DNA from: Bacillota bacterium
Lineage (GTDB): Bacteria > Bacillota > Clostridia > Christensenellales > CAG-138
Length of the DNA: 64,000 nucleotides
Assembly (NCBI GenBank): GCA_023400985.1
Contig: JAEXEN010000008.1
Location: 1 to 64,000 of the forward strand
Reading direction: 5' to 3'
The notes beneath the pieces were generated by a model. The model saw nothing but the letters and a program-made list of their open reading frames with translations. It ran no database searches and was not told the origin of the DNA. Positions 56,631 to 64,000 of the stretch are shown piece after piece. Every line of letters starts with the position of its first letter. The stretch's first letter is position 1. The position numbers were made by a program, and so were the translations under genes.

Positions 56631-58127
56631 ATGAAGAAAAAGAAAAAGGGCTTGACCGCGCTTTTGATTGTACTTGTCGTGCTCGTCGGCGCGCTTGCCG
56701 CGGTGGGTATTTATTTAAAGAACCTGCAAACAAACCCCATGGCCGCCTTTGAGGAAATGCCTACGCCGCCGCCCGATACGTCCAGCGCGACGCCTGAGAC
56801 GGATAATTCTATAGAGCCTACGCCCACGCCCTCCCCCACGCTTTCGCCCGAGGAGGCGCTTGAAGCCGCGGCGGACGCGGATTTTATGAAAAACCGCGTG
56901 AACATCCTCATGCTCGGCTGGGACGAAAGCCCGGAGCGAAACGATGAGGACAGCGAGGTTTACCGCGACGAGGACAACAATTTCAGAAGCGACGTCATCA
57001 TGCTTCTGACGGTGGATTTTGAAAATAGGGTCGTCGATCTTATTTCCGTCCCGCGCGATACCTATGCGCCCATCTACAACGTGGAGGGGCATTTCAAAAT
57101 CAACGCCGCATTCGCTAAGGGAGGCAGCGCCAAAGGCGACGGTTTCAATTACGCCATGAAAACCGTTTCCAACCTCCTCGGCGTTCCCATTGAGTACTAT
57201 GCGGGCGTCAACATGCAGGGTATGAAGGCGGTGGTGGACGCGATGGGCGGCGTTGATTACGATGTGGATCTCAGGATCGTGCTCAACGGGCGTGTGCTCG
57301 AAAAGGGCCTTCAGCATCTCAACGGCCAGCAGGTGCTCGATTACTGCCGCGCCCGCAAGGGCTACGGCACCGACGTCAGCCGTGCCGACCGCCAGCAGAG
57401 GATGCTGTTTGCCATCTTCAACCAGCTCAAGAGCAAGAACCAGATCGTCAATTTGCCCAATGTCTATCTCGGGGTGAAGGGCTACGTCAGCACCAACCTC
57501 AACTTCGACCAGATCGCGGCGCTTTCCATGTTCGCGCTCGATTTCGATACCGCAAACCTTCATCGCCATACGCTCGACGGCGAATACATGAGCTCCACCC
57601 CTTACAACGGTGCGTCGTTTTACGTGCTCAGAAACAACAAGCTGAAGGAGCTTGTCAAGGATATCTTCGGCGTTTCCGTCGAGCCCGACCCACGTTACGA
57701 CCTTTCCTATGTGAAGGCCGATAAGGCCGCCGCCGATGCGCTTACCTATGTAACGGGCTCCGAAAACATCCTGAAGTTTCTGGCGGGCCAAGGCCTTTAT
57801 ATCGATCCCGAAACATGGATCGGCGACGGCCCCGCGCCCGAGCCCGCATGGGATGTTGGGGAACTTCTTGTTTCGATGGAGCAATTGAACGCCGTCGCCG
57901 TACGTGACATCCCGGCCTCGGCCTCCGCAGAAAGGCGCGAGACGATCCTTGATACCCCCTTCGATGTGGATGCCATTTCCGGCGCGGTGGAGCGGCTGCG
58001 CCAGTCCATGTGGACGGTCTGCCTAGATTATAGCCTCTACAAGGAGTATTTCACCAAGAAGCTTTTGCCGGAGGAGTTTTACAATCTACTGCCTTCCTAT
58101 CAAACGCTTGTGACGCCGGGCTCGTAG
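56631..58127 (+). CDS. LytR-CpsA-Psr family wall-polymer ligase
   Basis: 498 aa. One N-terminal membrane anchor (about 8-28), an outer linker rich in Pro, Thr and Ser, and the LCP domain with ILMLGWDE, DNNFRSDVIMLLTVDFENRVVDLISVPRDT, INAAFAKGG and the YCRARKGYGTDVSRADRQQRMLFA core. LCP enzymes attach teichoic acids or other polymers to peptidoglycan, which fits a Gram-positive-type wall. The leader has TATAAT at 56535-56540 and a GTGCCGC/GCGGCGC hairpin before TTTTAT, perhaps an attenuator. Confidence 0.93.
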   Translation: MKKKKKGLTALLIVLVVLVGALAAVGIYLKNLQTNPMAAFEEMPTPPPDTSSATPETDNSIEPTPTPSPTLSPEEALEAAADADFMKNRVNILMLGWDESPERNDEDSEVYRDEDNNFRSDVIMLLTVDFENRVVDLISVPRDTYAPIYNVEGHFKINAAFAKGGSAKGDGFNYAMKTVSNLLGVPIEYYAGVNMQGMKAVVDAMGGVDYDVDLRIVLNGRVLEKGLQHLNGQQVLDYCRARKGYGTDVSRADRQQRMLFAIFNQLKSKNQIVNLPNVYLGVKGYVSTNLNFDQIAALSMFALDFDTANLHRHTLDGEYMSSTPYNGASFYVLRNNKLKELVKDIFGVSVEPDPRYDLSYVKADKAAADALTYVTGSENILKFLAGQGLYIDPETWIGDGPAPEPAWDVGELLVSMEQLNAVAVRDIPASASAERRETILDTPFDVDAISGAVERLRQSMWTVCLDYSLYKEYFTKKLLPEEFYNLLPSYQTLVTPGS

Positions 58128-58134
58128 AATTGAT

Positions 58135-59040
58135 ATGTTCTCCATGACGACCGACTTACAAAAGGAGCAAGTGCGGGGGAAGCGCCCCGTAAAGCGATCA
58201 AAAATGTATGGCTTTCTCATCGTTATAGCGGCGCTTGCTTTGCTTGCGGGCTTTTTCTCATGGGAGAATAACGGCATCGTTATCTCCCGTTTTACCTATG
58301 CAAGCGACAAGGTGCCCGAAGCGTTTGACGGCTTCGTGATCGCGCAGATCTCCGATTTGCATAACAAACGCTTCGGCACAGGCCAGGAGCGGCTTCTCGA
58401 AAAGCTTTCCGCCGCCGAACCTGATCTCATCGTCGTCACCGGAGACATTTTGGACCGCCGCCGCTACGACTTCGCGCCGGTTGCGGAGCTGCTGCAGGGC
58501 GCCGTAAAGCTCGCGCCGGTCGTGTATGTTCCGGGTAATCACGAGGGATCGTCGGGGCGTTACGGGGAGATTAAAGCCGCGCTTTTAAGCTTGGGCGTCA
58601 CGGTGCTCGACGACGCCTCTTATACCGTTTCGCAAGGCGGTGATACCGTTACGGTGCTTGGCGTGCTCGACCCGGTTTTTTTTCCGCAAACCGATGCGCA
58701 GGAAACGGATGCGACGGAAATGAAGCGCTTCCTTGCCGCGTGGAAAGACGAGGACGGCTTTAAAATACTTCTTTCGCACAGGGCGGAACTTCTCGATGTC
58801 TATGCCGGGGAGGGAATGGACTTGGTGTTTTCCGGCCACGCGCACGGCGGGCAGATACGGCTGCCGTTCATCGGCGGGCTGTACGCGCCCGGCCAGGGCG
58901 CTTTCCCGAAATATACGGGCGGCCGTTACGACGAGGGCGATACGGCCATGTATGTGAGCCGCGGCTTAGGCAACAGTGCGTTTCCTTTTCGCGTCTTCAA
59001 CCGCCCCGAGCTCGTCGTGGTGACGCTAAAGACGGAATGA
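58135..59040 (+). CDS. Membrane-anchored metallophosphoesterase
   Basis: 301 aa; the start is uncertain (ATG 58135, no strong ribosome binding site; later in-frame starts exist). One membrane span (about 25-43) is followed by a calcineurin-like domain: IAQISDLHNKRFG, IVVTGDILDRRRYDF, VYVPGNHEG, ILLSHRAELL and FSGHAHGGQIRLPF. This matches the YaeI/YkuE group, some of which hydrolyse lipid-linked or nucleotide diphosphates. It begins 7 bp after the LCP gene and so is probably cotranscribed. Confidence 0.88.
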   Translation: MFSMTTDLQKEQVRGKRPVKRSKMYGFLIVIAALALLAGFFSWENNGIVISRFTYASDKVPEAFDGFVIAQISDLHNKRFGTGQERLLEKLSAAEPDLIVVTGDILDRRRYDFAPVAELLQGAVKLAPVVYVPGNHEGSSGRYGEIKAALLSLGVTVLDDASYTVSQGGDTVTVLGVLDPVFFPQTDAQETDATEMKRFLAAWKDEDGFKILLSHRAELLDVYAGEGMDLVFSGHAHGGQIRLPFIGGLYAPGQGAFPKYTGGRYDEGDTAMYVSRGLGNSAFPFRVFNRPELVVVTLKTE

Positions 59041-59097
59041 GGCGGTAAAAGCGGGACTTTTTTCATTTCCCGGGAAATTATAGAAGCTATACGGTAA

Positions 59098-59127
59098 AAC
59101 GGCTGTTTGCCTGAGCAGCCGTTTTTG
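59098..59127 (+). terminator. Terminator after the LCP-phosphoesterase operon
   Basis: ACGGCTG pairs with CAGCCGT, followed by TTTTT. It is about 58 bp after the phosphoesterase stop. Confidence 0.8.
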
Positions 59128-59132
59128 TATGC

Positions 59133-59160
59133 AAAAACCTCCCGCCGGGCGAGAGGTTTT
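59133..59160. terminator. Second, bidirectional hairpin
   Basis: AAAACCTC pairs with GAGGTTTT, with A-run and T-run on both sides, so it can terminate either strand, including the minus-strand E1 operon. Confidence 0.65.
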
Positions 59161-59347
59161 GAAGAGCTATGAGAGCTGCGGTGGGTTAAGATATTCATTA
59201 ATAATGTAAACAAAGAACACCAAAGGGCCAGAGGAAGCCCCTGTCCCCCTTAAAAGGGCCGCCGCATGGTGCTCGTGAAGCGCGGGGCCCTCTACGGTGT
59301 ATCGGTGCCGCTGCAGGGGGCGGCCTCCGGACGGACCGCCGCACCTG
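59161..59347. other. Non-coding gap before the E1 operon end
   Basis: No gene is seen. It contains G+C-rich inverted repeats (for example GGCGG...CCGCC near 59321-59342) without T-runs. The open frames crossing it lack ribosome binding sites and known motifs. Confidence 0.5.
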
Positions 59348-60328
59348 TCAACCCATCAACTCTTTTGCCGCCCGGTAGATGCTTTTCTCGTTGGGCAATA
59401 GCTCCGTTTCGAGCTCGAGCGCGGAGGGGATGGGGGAGAACGCCGCGCCGAGGCGGCGTATGGGCTTTTTAAGGGAGGCAAGCGCGTCGCTTCCCGCGAT
59501 GGTCGCGGCGATCTCGCCGCCGAAACCGGAGAAGCAGACAGCCTCGTGCACGATCAAAACGCGGCCGGTTTTTTTTGCGGTCTTCAAAACGGCCTCCGTA
59601 TCGAGCGGCGAGAGGGTGCGAAGGTCGAGCACTTCCGCATCGACGCCTTCTTTTTGCAGCTTTTCGGCGACGCTCAGGCTCATCTGCACCGTACGGCCGT
59701 AGGTTATGATAGAAATGTCCTTCCCCTCGCGCTTTACGTCCGCGACGCCGAGCGGCACAACGTATTCGCCCTCCGGCACGGGGCCGGTGGTCTCGTACAG
59801 CTTTTTTTGCTCGAACACGAGCACCGGGTTATCGTCGAGCATGGCGGCGGTGAGAAGGCCCTTTGCGTCGTAGGGGGTGGAGGGGACGACGACCTTGAGA
59901 CCCGGGATATGGCAAAACAGCGCCTCAAGGGACTGCGAATGCTGCGCAGAAGCGCCCGTGCCCGCACCGGACGCGAGACGTATCACCATAGGAACGCTCG
60001 CGTTTTTGCCGAGCATGAAGCGCATTTTTGCCGCCTGGTTCACGATCTGGTCGAAGCAGACGGAAATGAAGTCCGAAAACATGATGTCGATGATGGGGCG
60101 CATGCCTGTGAGCGCCGCTCCCACACCCGCGCCCACGAAGGCGTTTTCGGAAATGGGCGTATCCCGCACGCGCTCGGGGCCGAATTCCTCGAGCATCCCT
60201 TCGGGCACGCCGAACGTGCCGCCGTAAATGCCCACGTCCTCGCCCATCAAAAACACGCGCCCGTCGCGGCGCATGCGCTCGCACATGGCTTCGCGCAGCG
60301 CTTCAGTATAAGTCAATACACGATCCAT
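59348..60328 (-). CDS. 2-oxoacid dehydrogenase E1 component, beta subunit
   Basis: 326 aa, normal length; ATG 60328 after AGGGTGACGGA. Transketolase-like E1 beta features: LTYTEALREAMCERM, FLMGEDVGIYGGTFG, RVRDTPISENAFVGAGVGAA, SGAGTGASAQHSQSLEALF, and DLRTLSPLDTEAVL. With the alpha subunit it decarboxylates a 2-oxoacid or acetoin using thiamine diphosphate. It begins 4 bp after the alpha subunit ends. No E2 or E3 gene follows, which is unusual for this complex. Confidence 0.93.
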   Translation of the reverse strand: MDRVLTYTEALREAMCERMRRDGRVFLMGEDVGIYGGTFGVPEGMLEEFGPERVRDTPISENAFVGAGVGAALTGMRPIIDIMFSDFISVCFDQIVNQAAKMRFMLGKNASVPMVIRLASGAGTGASAQHSQSLEALFCHIPGLKVVVPSTPYDAKGLLTAAMLDDNPVLVFEQKKLYETTGPVPEGEYVVPLGVADVKREGKDISIITYGRTVQMSLSVAEKLQKEGVDAEVLDLRTLSPLDTEAVLKTAKKTGRVLIVHEAVCFSGFGGEIAATIAGSDALASLKKPIRRLGAAFSPIPSALELETELLPNEKSIYRAAKELMG

Positions 60329-60332
60329 TCCG

Positions 60333-61319
60333 TCACCCTGCATAAACCAGGCCCGCGAGATCCTCCGTACGTGAGGAATCGCAGGCTGTGGCGTAATCCA
60401 CCGCGGCGGCAACGGCTGCCGCGGCGCTTTTTTCTTTTTCCTGTAATTCCGCTTCGGAAACGCCGTTTGCAAGAAGCGTATCACCAAGGCGGCCGATGGG
60501 GTTTTGCGCCTCCCAAAGGTCTATCTCCTGCTGCGTTCGGTACTTGTTCTTGTCGCTTTTGGAGTGGCCGCAGGTGCGGTAGGTATGCTCCACGATAAAC
60601 GCGGGCGCACTGTTTTCCAATACATACCGCCGCGCCGCGCGAACGGTCTCGTAAACGCCGAGCGCGTCGTTGCCGTCGGTCTCGAAAGCGCGTATACCGT
60701 AGGCTTCCGCGCGCTTTAGGAGGTCCGTCTCCTTCGATGCGCGGCAAAGCGGGGTGGACATGCCGTAGCAGTTGTTGATGCACGCAAACAGCACCGGAAG
60801 CCCCCAAACGGCCGCAAGGTTGAGCGCTTCGTGCACCGTGCCCTGGTTGAAGGCGCCGTCGCCTAGATAGCTCAATACCACGCGGTCCTTTTCGCCGCGC
60901 AGCTTGATGGAAAGCCCCGCGCCGCACGCGATGGGCGTGTTTGCCCCCACGATGCCGTTGGCGCCGAGCATGTTTTTAGAAAGATCCGCAATGTGCATGG
61001 AGCCGCCGCGGCCGCCGTTGGTGCCGCAGGATTTTCCCATCATTTCGGCCATCATGGCGTTTACGTCGAGGGGCTTGCCCATGGCCTGCCCATGCCCGCG
61101 GTGTGTGGCGAGAAGATAATCCTTCTCCTTCAGGGCAAAGCCCGTTCCGATAACGGCCGCTTCCTCGCCGATACACAAATGCGCCGTCCCGTGAAGCCGG
61201 CCCTCCAAAAACAGGGAGTTGACCCGCTCCTCGAAGAAGCGCACGAGCAGCATGCGTTCATACAATGCAAGTAAAAAGGATTTTTCGTAGGGCAGCCCGC
61301 CCGTGACAGGATCGTTCAC
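60333..61319 (-). CDS. 2-oxoacid dehydrogenase E1 component, alpha subunit
   Basis: 328 aa; GTG start at 61319, GGAGG five bases upstream. It has LYERMLLVRFFEERV, HLCIGEEAAVIGTG, ATHRGHGQAMGKP, GTNGGRGGSMHIAD and the thiamine-diphosphate loop LSYLGDGAFNQGTVHEALN. It resembles AcoA/PdhA types. Which 2-oxoacid or acetoin it uses is not readable. The promoter lies just upstream. Confidence 0.93.
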   Translation of the reverse strand: MNDPVTGGLPYEKSFLLALYERMLLVRFFEERVNSLFLEGRLHGTAHLCIGEEAAVIGTGFALKEKDYLLATHRGHGQAMGKPLDVNAMMAEMMGKSCGTNGGRGGSMHIADLSKNMLGANGIVGANTPIACGAGLSIKLRGEKDRVVLSYLGDGAFNQGTVHEALNLAAVWGLPVLFACINNCYGMSTPLCRASKETDLLKRAEAYGIRAFETDGNDALGVYETVRAARRYVLENSAPAFIVEHTYRTCGHSKSDKNKYRTQQEIDLWEAQNPIGRLGDTLLANGVSEAELQEKEKSAAAAVAAAVDYATACDSSRTEDLAGLVYAG

Positions 61320-61387
61320 AATAACCTCCGCACGCCGTACGGCGCAGCTTGAAAAGCCTGAAAAACGCCGTGCCGGAGTGCAAGTCG

Positions 61388-61416
61388 AGATTACCATTTC
61401 ACCCATGAAGTGTCAA
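61388..61416 (-). promoter_or_regulatory. Promoter of the E1 alpha-beta operon
   Basis: Minus-strand TTGACA (61411-61416) and TAATCT (61388-61393), 17 bp apart. Transcription would start near 61381, leaving a 60-nt leader before the GTG start at 61319. Confidence 0.6.
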
Positions 61417-61499
61417 GTGAATATACTGTGAAAACGCAGTCGCGGAAATGTCGTACCGCCATTTCTGCGGGGTCGCTGCGGCGGGTTTTACAGGAAGTA

Positions 61500-61680
61500 C
61501 CTGTTCGTTCCTCACGGCCGGTACTTCCTGATAGGAACGAAAACCTCCGGTTTTCATCCGTTTCGGCACGCAAGGCCGCAGGCCTTTGCCCAAAGGGCTC
61601 CGGCAGAGCCGGACGCGTACATGCCGCCGAAGCCGGAAGAAAGCTTCCGGAGGGTCGCGACCCTCCGAACCACCTATAGG
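61500..61680. repeat. Modular hairpin repeat, copy C (reverse orientation)
   Basis: Read on the minus strand it contains CGGCTTCGGCGGCATGTACGC, GTCCGGCTCTGCCGGA, GCCCTTTGGGC, AGGCCTgcGGCC and CGAAACGGATGAAAACC, in the same order as copy A. Extra hairpins at the ends (GGAGGGTCGCGACCCTCC, and GGTACTTCCTG with CAGGAAGTACC) are specific to this copy. The 428-bp gap 61320-61747 otherwise holds only the E1 promoter. Confidence 0.8.
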
Positions 61681-61747
61681 GAATGATTTTGACTGTTATG
61701 CTTGCAGAACCGCATCCACATCACATGTTTGCACGAAAGGCGGAGCC

Positions 61748-64000
61748 TTAATAGCAGACGACGTTTAGCTCTCCGCTCTCCACGAGCCGGATGAAAAGAT
61801 TGCCTAGGCCGGGGTCGAATTGCTTGCCCAAGTTTACGCGTATCTCGTCGAGCGCGGCTTCAACGGGCATGGGGTTTTTGTAGGAACGCTTTGAGATCAT
61901 GGCGTCAAACGAGTCGGCGATGGTGAGGCAGCGCGCGCCGATGGGGATATTGTTGCCCGCGATAGCGCGCGGGTAGCCGCGCCCGTCGTAGCGCTCGTGG
62001 TGGCCGAGTACCAAAGGCGTCACATAGCTTAGGGAGGGCAGGTGGCGTATCATTTCCACAGAGCGCTCCACATGCCTGCGCATGGTGGCAAACTCCGCGT
62101 CGGTCAGCTTGCCTTCCTTGGAAAGTATCTCGTCGGGGATGCCGATCTTGCCGATATCGTGCAAAAGCCCCGCCTGCCGTACGGCTTCCACCGTTTCTTC
62201 GTCCATGCCCGCCGTCTTTGCAAGGGTAGCGGCGTAATGGGAAACGGAGAGTGAATGGTTGAATGTATAGTGGTCCTTCGCGTCGATAGCGGCGGTAAGC
62301 GCGTAGATGGTGGAGGTGTATTCCTGTAAAATGGCGGCGTGGGCCTGCTTGCCGGGTTCGGGCTCAAAAAGCTCTTTGGAATACGCGACAATGCGGTTTT
62401 TGCCGTCGCTTCTGGCGCGGCGTGCCGCATGGCTCGCAAGCTTCATAAGCTCCGCAGGGCTTTCTGCCCCGGAAGGGCTTGAGCAAATGCCCGCCGAAAA
62501 CGCGAGAAACATAGTGGGATCGCTCGATACGGCGAGGTGCTCGGCAAGCTTTCCCTTCACCTTAAAAGCGTACTTTTCCGCTGCTGCGGCGTCGGTATAG
62601 GGGAGGAGTGCTGCAAACTCGTTGCAGTTGTAGCGGGCGACGGTGGCGCCGTTTTTGACGCAGCCCTTTAAGATATCCGCAAACTGGGCAAGCAGGGCGT
62701 CGCCTTCGTCGCTCCCGTAAAATTCGTTGTAAAGGCTGAAATCGTCAAGATTGAAAAGCACTACGGAAAGCGAGCCGCCGTTTGCGCGGCTAAGGTCGCT
62801 CTCGAGCTTTTCCATAAAGAAGCGGCGGTTGTAAAGGCCCGTCAGGGAGTCGCGCTGCGCCTCCATATTGATCTCTTCATAGAGCGCGGCGTTGCGAAGT
62901 GCGATGGAGAAAACCGGCAGCGCCGAACTTAAAAGGTTTCTTTCCTCGCCGCTAAACTTTTTGCGCCCGGCCTTGGCGGATAGAAGTACGAAACCCAAAA
63001 GTTTGCCGTCGGCGTTGAGCGGGAGCAGAAATTCTGTATCGAATATACCGAGGATGCGCGTCTCCTGCTCGTTGAGCATGCCGTAGTGGAAAGTCTCCTT
63101 AAAATCGGAAAAGCGAAGGATATCGCTGCGCTCTTTGAGCCATTCGGCCAGACGGCTGTCAGAAGGAAATTCCATACGCCTGTCGAGCATGGCGCTCCGG
63201 CCTGCGCATACATAGCGGCCGCTCTCCGCGTTTTTTAAAAATACGAACGTCCGCACGGTGGGGAGCGCGGATAAAAGAAAATCGGAAAACGCGTTCACGA
63301 GGTTGCCAAGATCGAGCGTTTTGCTCGCGGCAAGCGAAAACTCCTTGAACTTCGCGCCGCGAAGCACCTTTTCATTCAGGAAAAGCAGCTCGTACAGCCG
63401 GTTTGCAAGTAAAAACAGGCAAAGCGCCGCGACGCAGAAAAGCACTGTGAGCATGATCTCTTTGTATGCGGCATAACGGGGCAGATAGTCGCTTATCAGC
63501 CAACTTGCGGGCACATATGCCGCCGTGACCAGCGTGATCAAAAGGAAGGCCCACATTAAAAAGAGCACGGCCCTGCCAATACTCTGGGAAGGTTGGCTCA
63601 TGCGCCGCTTGCAAAGCGCGTAATACAGGATGAACGCGCTCCCGATGCAGGCGAGCGTGGCAAAAGGAAAGTTATTGTGCTCGGCTAAGCCCTGTGCGCT
63701 CAAGCCCGCGGCGAGGATCAAAAACCCCGAGGCCACGGCAAAAAAACCCGTGCGCTTCCCGGTACTCGTACGGCCTTCTCGGTAGAGGCGCAAAATCGGC
63801 GGGAGCAAAAGCGCGAGCGCGAGCGCGGCAAGCAGGAAAAGCGGCCAATGAAAGTTGTTTTTGAGGTACCAGTCGCCTTCGCCCATGCTCAGGTCGGGCA
63901 CGTCAACAAAGATGTTCGTAAACAGTATGAGCGCGGTCACGGCGACCGAAAGCGCAAAGAAAAGCCTCCTCTGCTTGCGATACGCGAGACCAAGGTAGCC
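61748..64000 (-). CDS. Membrane GGDEF/HD-GYP signalling protein, partial
   Basis: 751 codons; the frame is open to the window end, so the N-terminus is missing. Membrane segments occupy roughly the first 220 residues, followed by a GAF-like domain (about 235-385, LSSALPVFSIALRNAALYEE), a GGDEF domain (about 390-540) and an HD-GYP domain (about 560-735). The GGDEF motif is degenerate (RYNCNEF), so it probably does not make c-di-GMP but may bind nucleotide. HD-GYP is intact with GLLHDIGKIGIPDEIL and HHERYDGRGYP, so phosphodiesterase activity toward c-di-GMP or a similar dinucleotide is expected. GTG 63940 could start a shorter form, but the hydrophobic segment continues upstream of it. Confidence 0.88.
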   Translation of the reverse strand, partial: GYLGLAYRKQRRLFFALSVAVTALILFTNIFVDVPDLSMGEGDWYLKNNFHWPLFLLAALALALLLPPILRLYREGRTSTGKRTGFFAVASGFLILAAGLSAQGLAEHNNFPFATLACIGSAFILYYALCKRRMSQPSQSIGRAVLFLMWAFLLITLVTAAYVPASWLISDYLPRYAAYKEIMLTVLFCVAALCLFLLANRLYELLFLNEKVLRGAKFKEFSLAASKTLDLGNLVNAFSDFLLSALPTVRTFVFLKNAESGRYVCAGRSAMLDRRMEFPSDSRLAEWLKERSDILRFSDFKETFHYGMLNEQETRILGIFDTEFLLPLNADGKLLGFVLLSAKAGRKKFSGEERNLLSSALPVFSIALRNAALYEEINMEAQRDSLTGLYNRRFFMEKLESDLSRANGGSLSVVLFNLDDFSLYNEFYGSDEGDALLAQFADILKGCVKNGATVARYNCNEFAALLPYTDAAAAEKYAFKVKGKLAEHLAVSSDPTMFLAFSAGICSSPSGAESPAELMKLASHAARRARSDGKNRIVAYSKELFEPEPGKQAHAAILQEYTSTIYALTAAIDAKDHYTFNHSLSVSHYAATLAKTAGMDEETVEAVRQAGLLHDIGKIGIPDEILSKEGKLTDAEFATMRRHVERSVEMIRHLPSLSYVTPLVLGHHERYDGRGYPRAIAGNNIPIGARCLTIADSFDAMISKRSYKNPMPVEAALDEIRVNLGKQFDPGLGNLFIRLVESGELNVVCY

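Noticed and set aside
56715..57884. A 389-codon minus-strand frame opposite the LCP gene
   Set aside because: It is a shadow of G+C-rich codons; the plus-strand LCP motifs are clear and the minus frame has no motif or ribosome binding site.
1..64000. CRISPR array, tRNA genes, complete insertion sequences, prophage genes
   Set aside because: I looked for regularly spaced repeats, cloverleaf ends with GTTCGAATC-like T-arms, transposase or phage proteins and found none that I can support.

Overview
The window looks like part of a G+C-rich chromosome of an anaerobic, Gram-positive-type bacterium of class Clostridia. The reasons are the gene orders DUF2232-gdpP-rplI-dnaB and rpsF-ssb-rpsR, the walJ-rlmH pair, an LCP cell-wall ligase, a CotH kinase, Stickland-style amino-acid catabolism (aminotransferase, IorAB, Ptb, Buk), many lipoproteins and strong GGAGG ribosome binding sites. 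The order within Clostridia is not certain. All calls come from reading sequence and translations; no database search was run.

Layout. 1-200: the end of an rRNA operon (5S rRNA and terminator). 0.3-12.6 kb: a secreted lipoprotein, a solute-binding protein, a shortened alanyl-tRNA synthetase, a DUF695/RraB-like protein, a VTC-DUF4956-CotH operon, a GyrI-like membrane protein, two RimK-type ATP-grasp ligases and a DUF2238 membrane protein. 12.6-18.2 kb (minus): buk-ptb-iorA-iorB-aminotransferase, which together can turn an amino acid into an organic acid with ATP made at the last step. 18.4-23.9 kb: a phosphodiesterase, Tex, two flavodoxin-type proteins and CysK. 24.1-33.7 kb: a 72-codon basic ORF with an intrinsic terminator inside its coding region, then a four-gene operon (1587-residue HD/NadD-like/PRTase-like protein, LDH-like dehydrogenase, flavodoxin-like protein, double-CDGSH protein), then a sigma/anti-sigma-like pair. 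33.7-40.8 kb (minus): replication and ribosomal genes, interrupted by a mobile-looking repeat. 40.9-46.5 kb (minus): an A+T-rich island with a RiPP cluster (radical SAM/SPASM enzyme, 12-cysteine precursor, S41 protease, ABC exporter). 46.5-51.6 kb: gltX, glnS, a tRNA-editing protein, rlmH and walJ. 51.7-64 kb: a lipoprotein, a YfcC transporter, a PlsC-like acyltransferase, an LCP protein, a metallophosphoesterase, an E1 alpha/beta dehydrogenase pair, and a GGDEF/HD-GYP protein cut by the window end.

The most unusual items are three. First, the small basic ORF at 24178-24396, whose arrangement (about 72 aa, terminator before the stop codon, hydrophobic tail after it) parallels the tmRNA-controlled ribosome-rescue factors ArfA and BrfA. 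Second, the RiPP island. Third, a family of modular hairpin repeats between genes, one copy of which lies between two 58-bp direct duplications of a gene end.

No tRNA gene, CRISPR array, complete insertion sequence or prophage was recognised.
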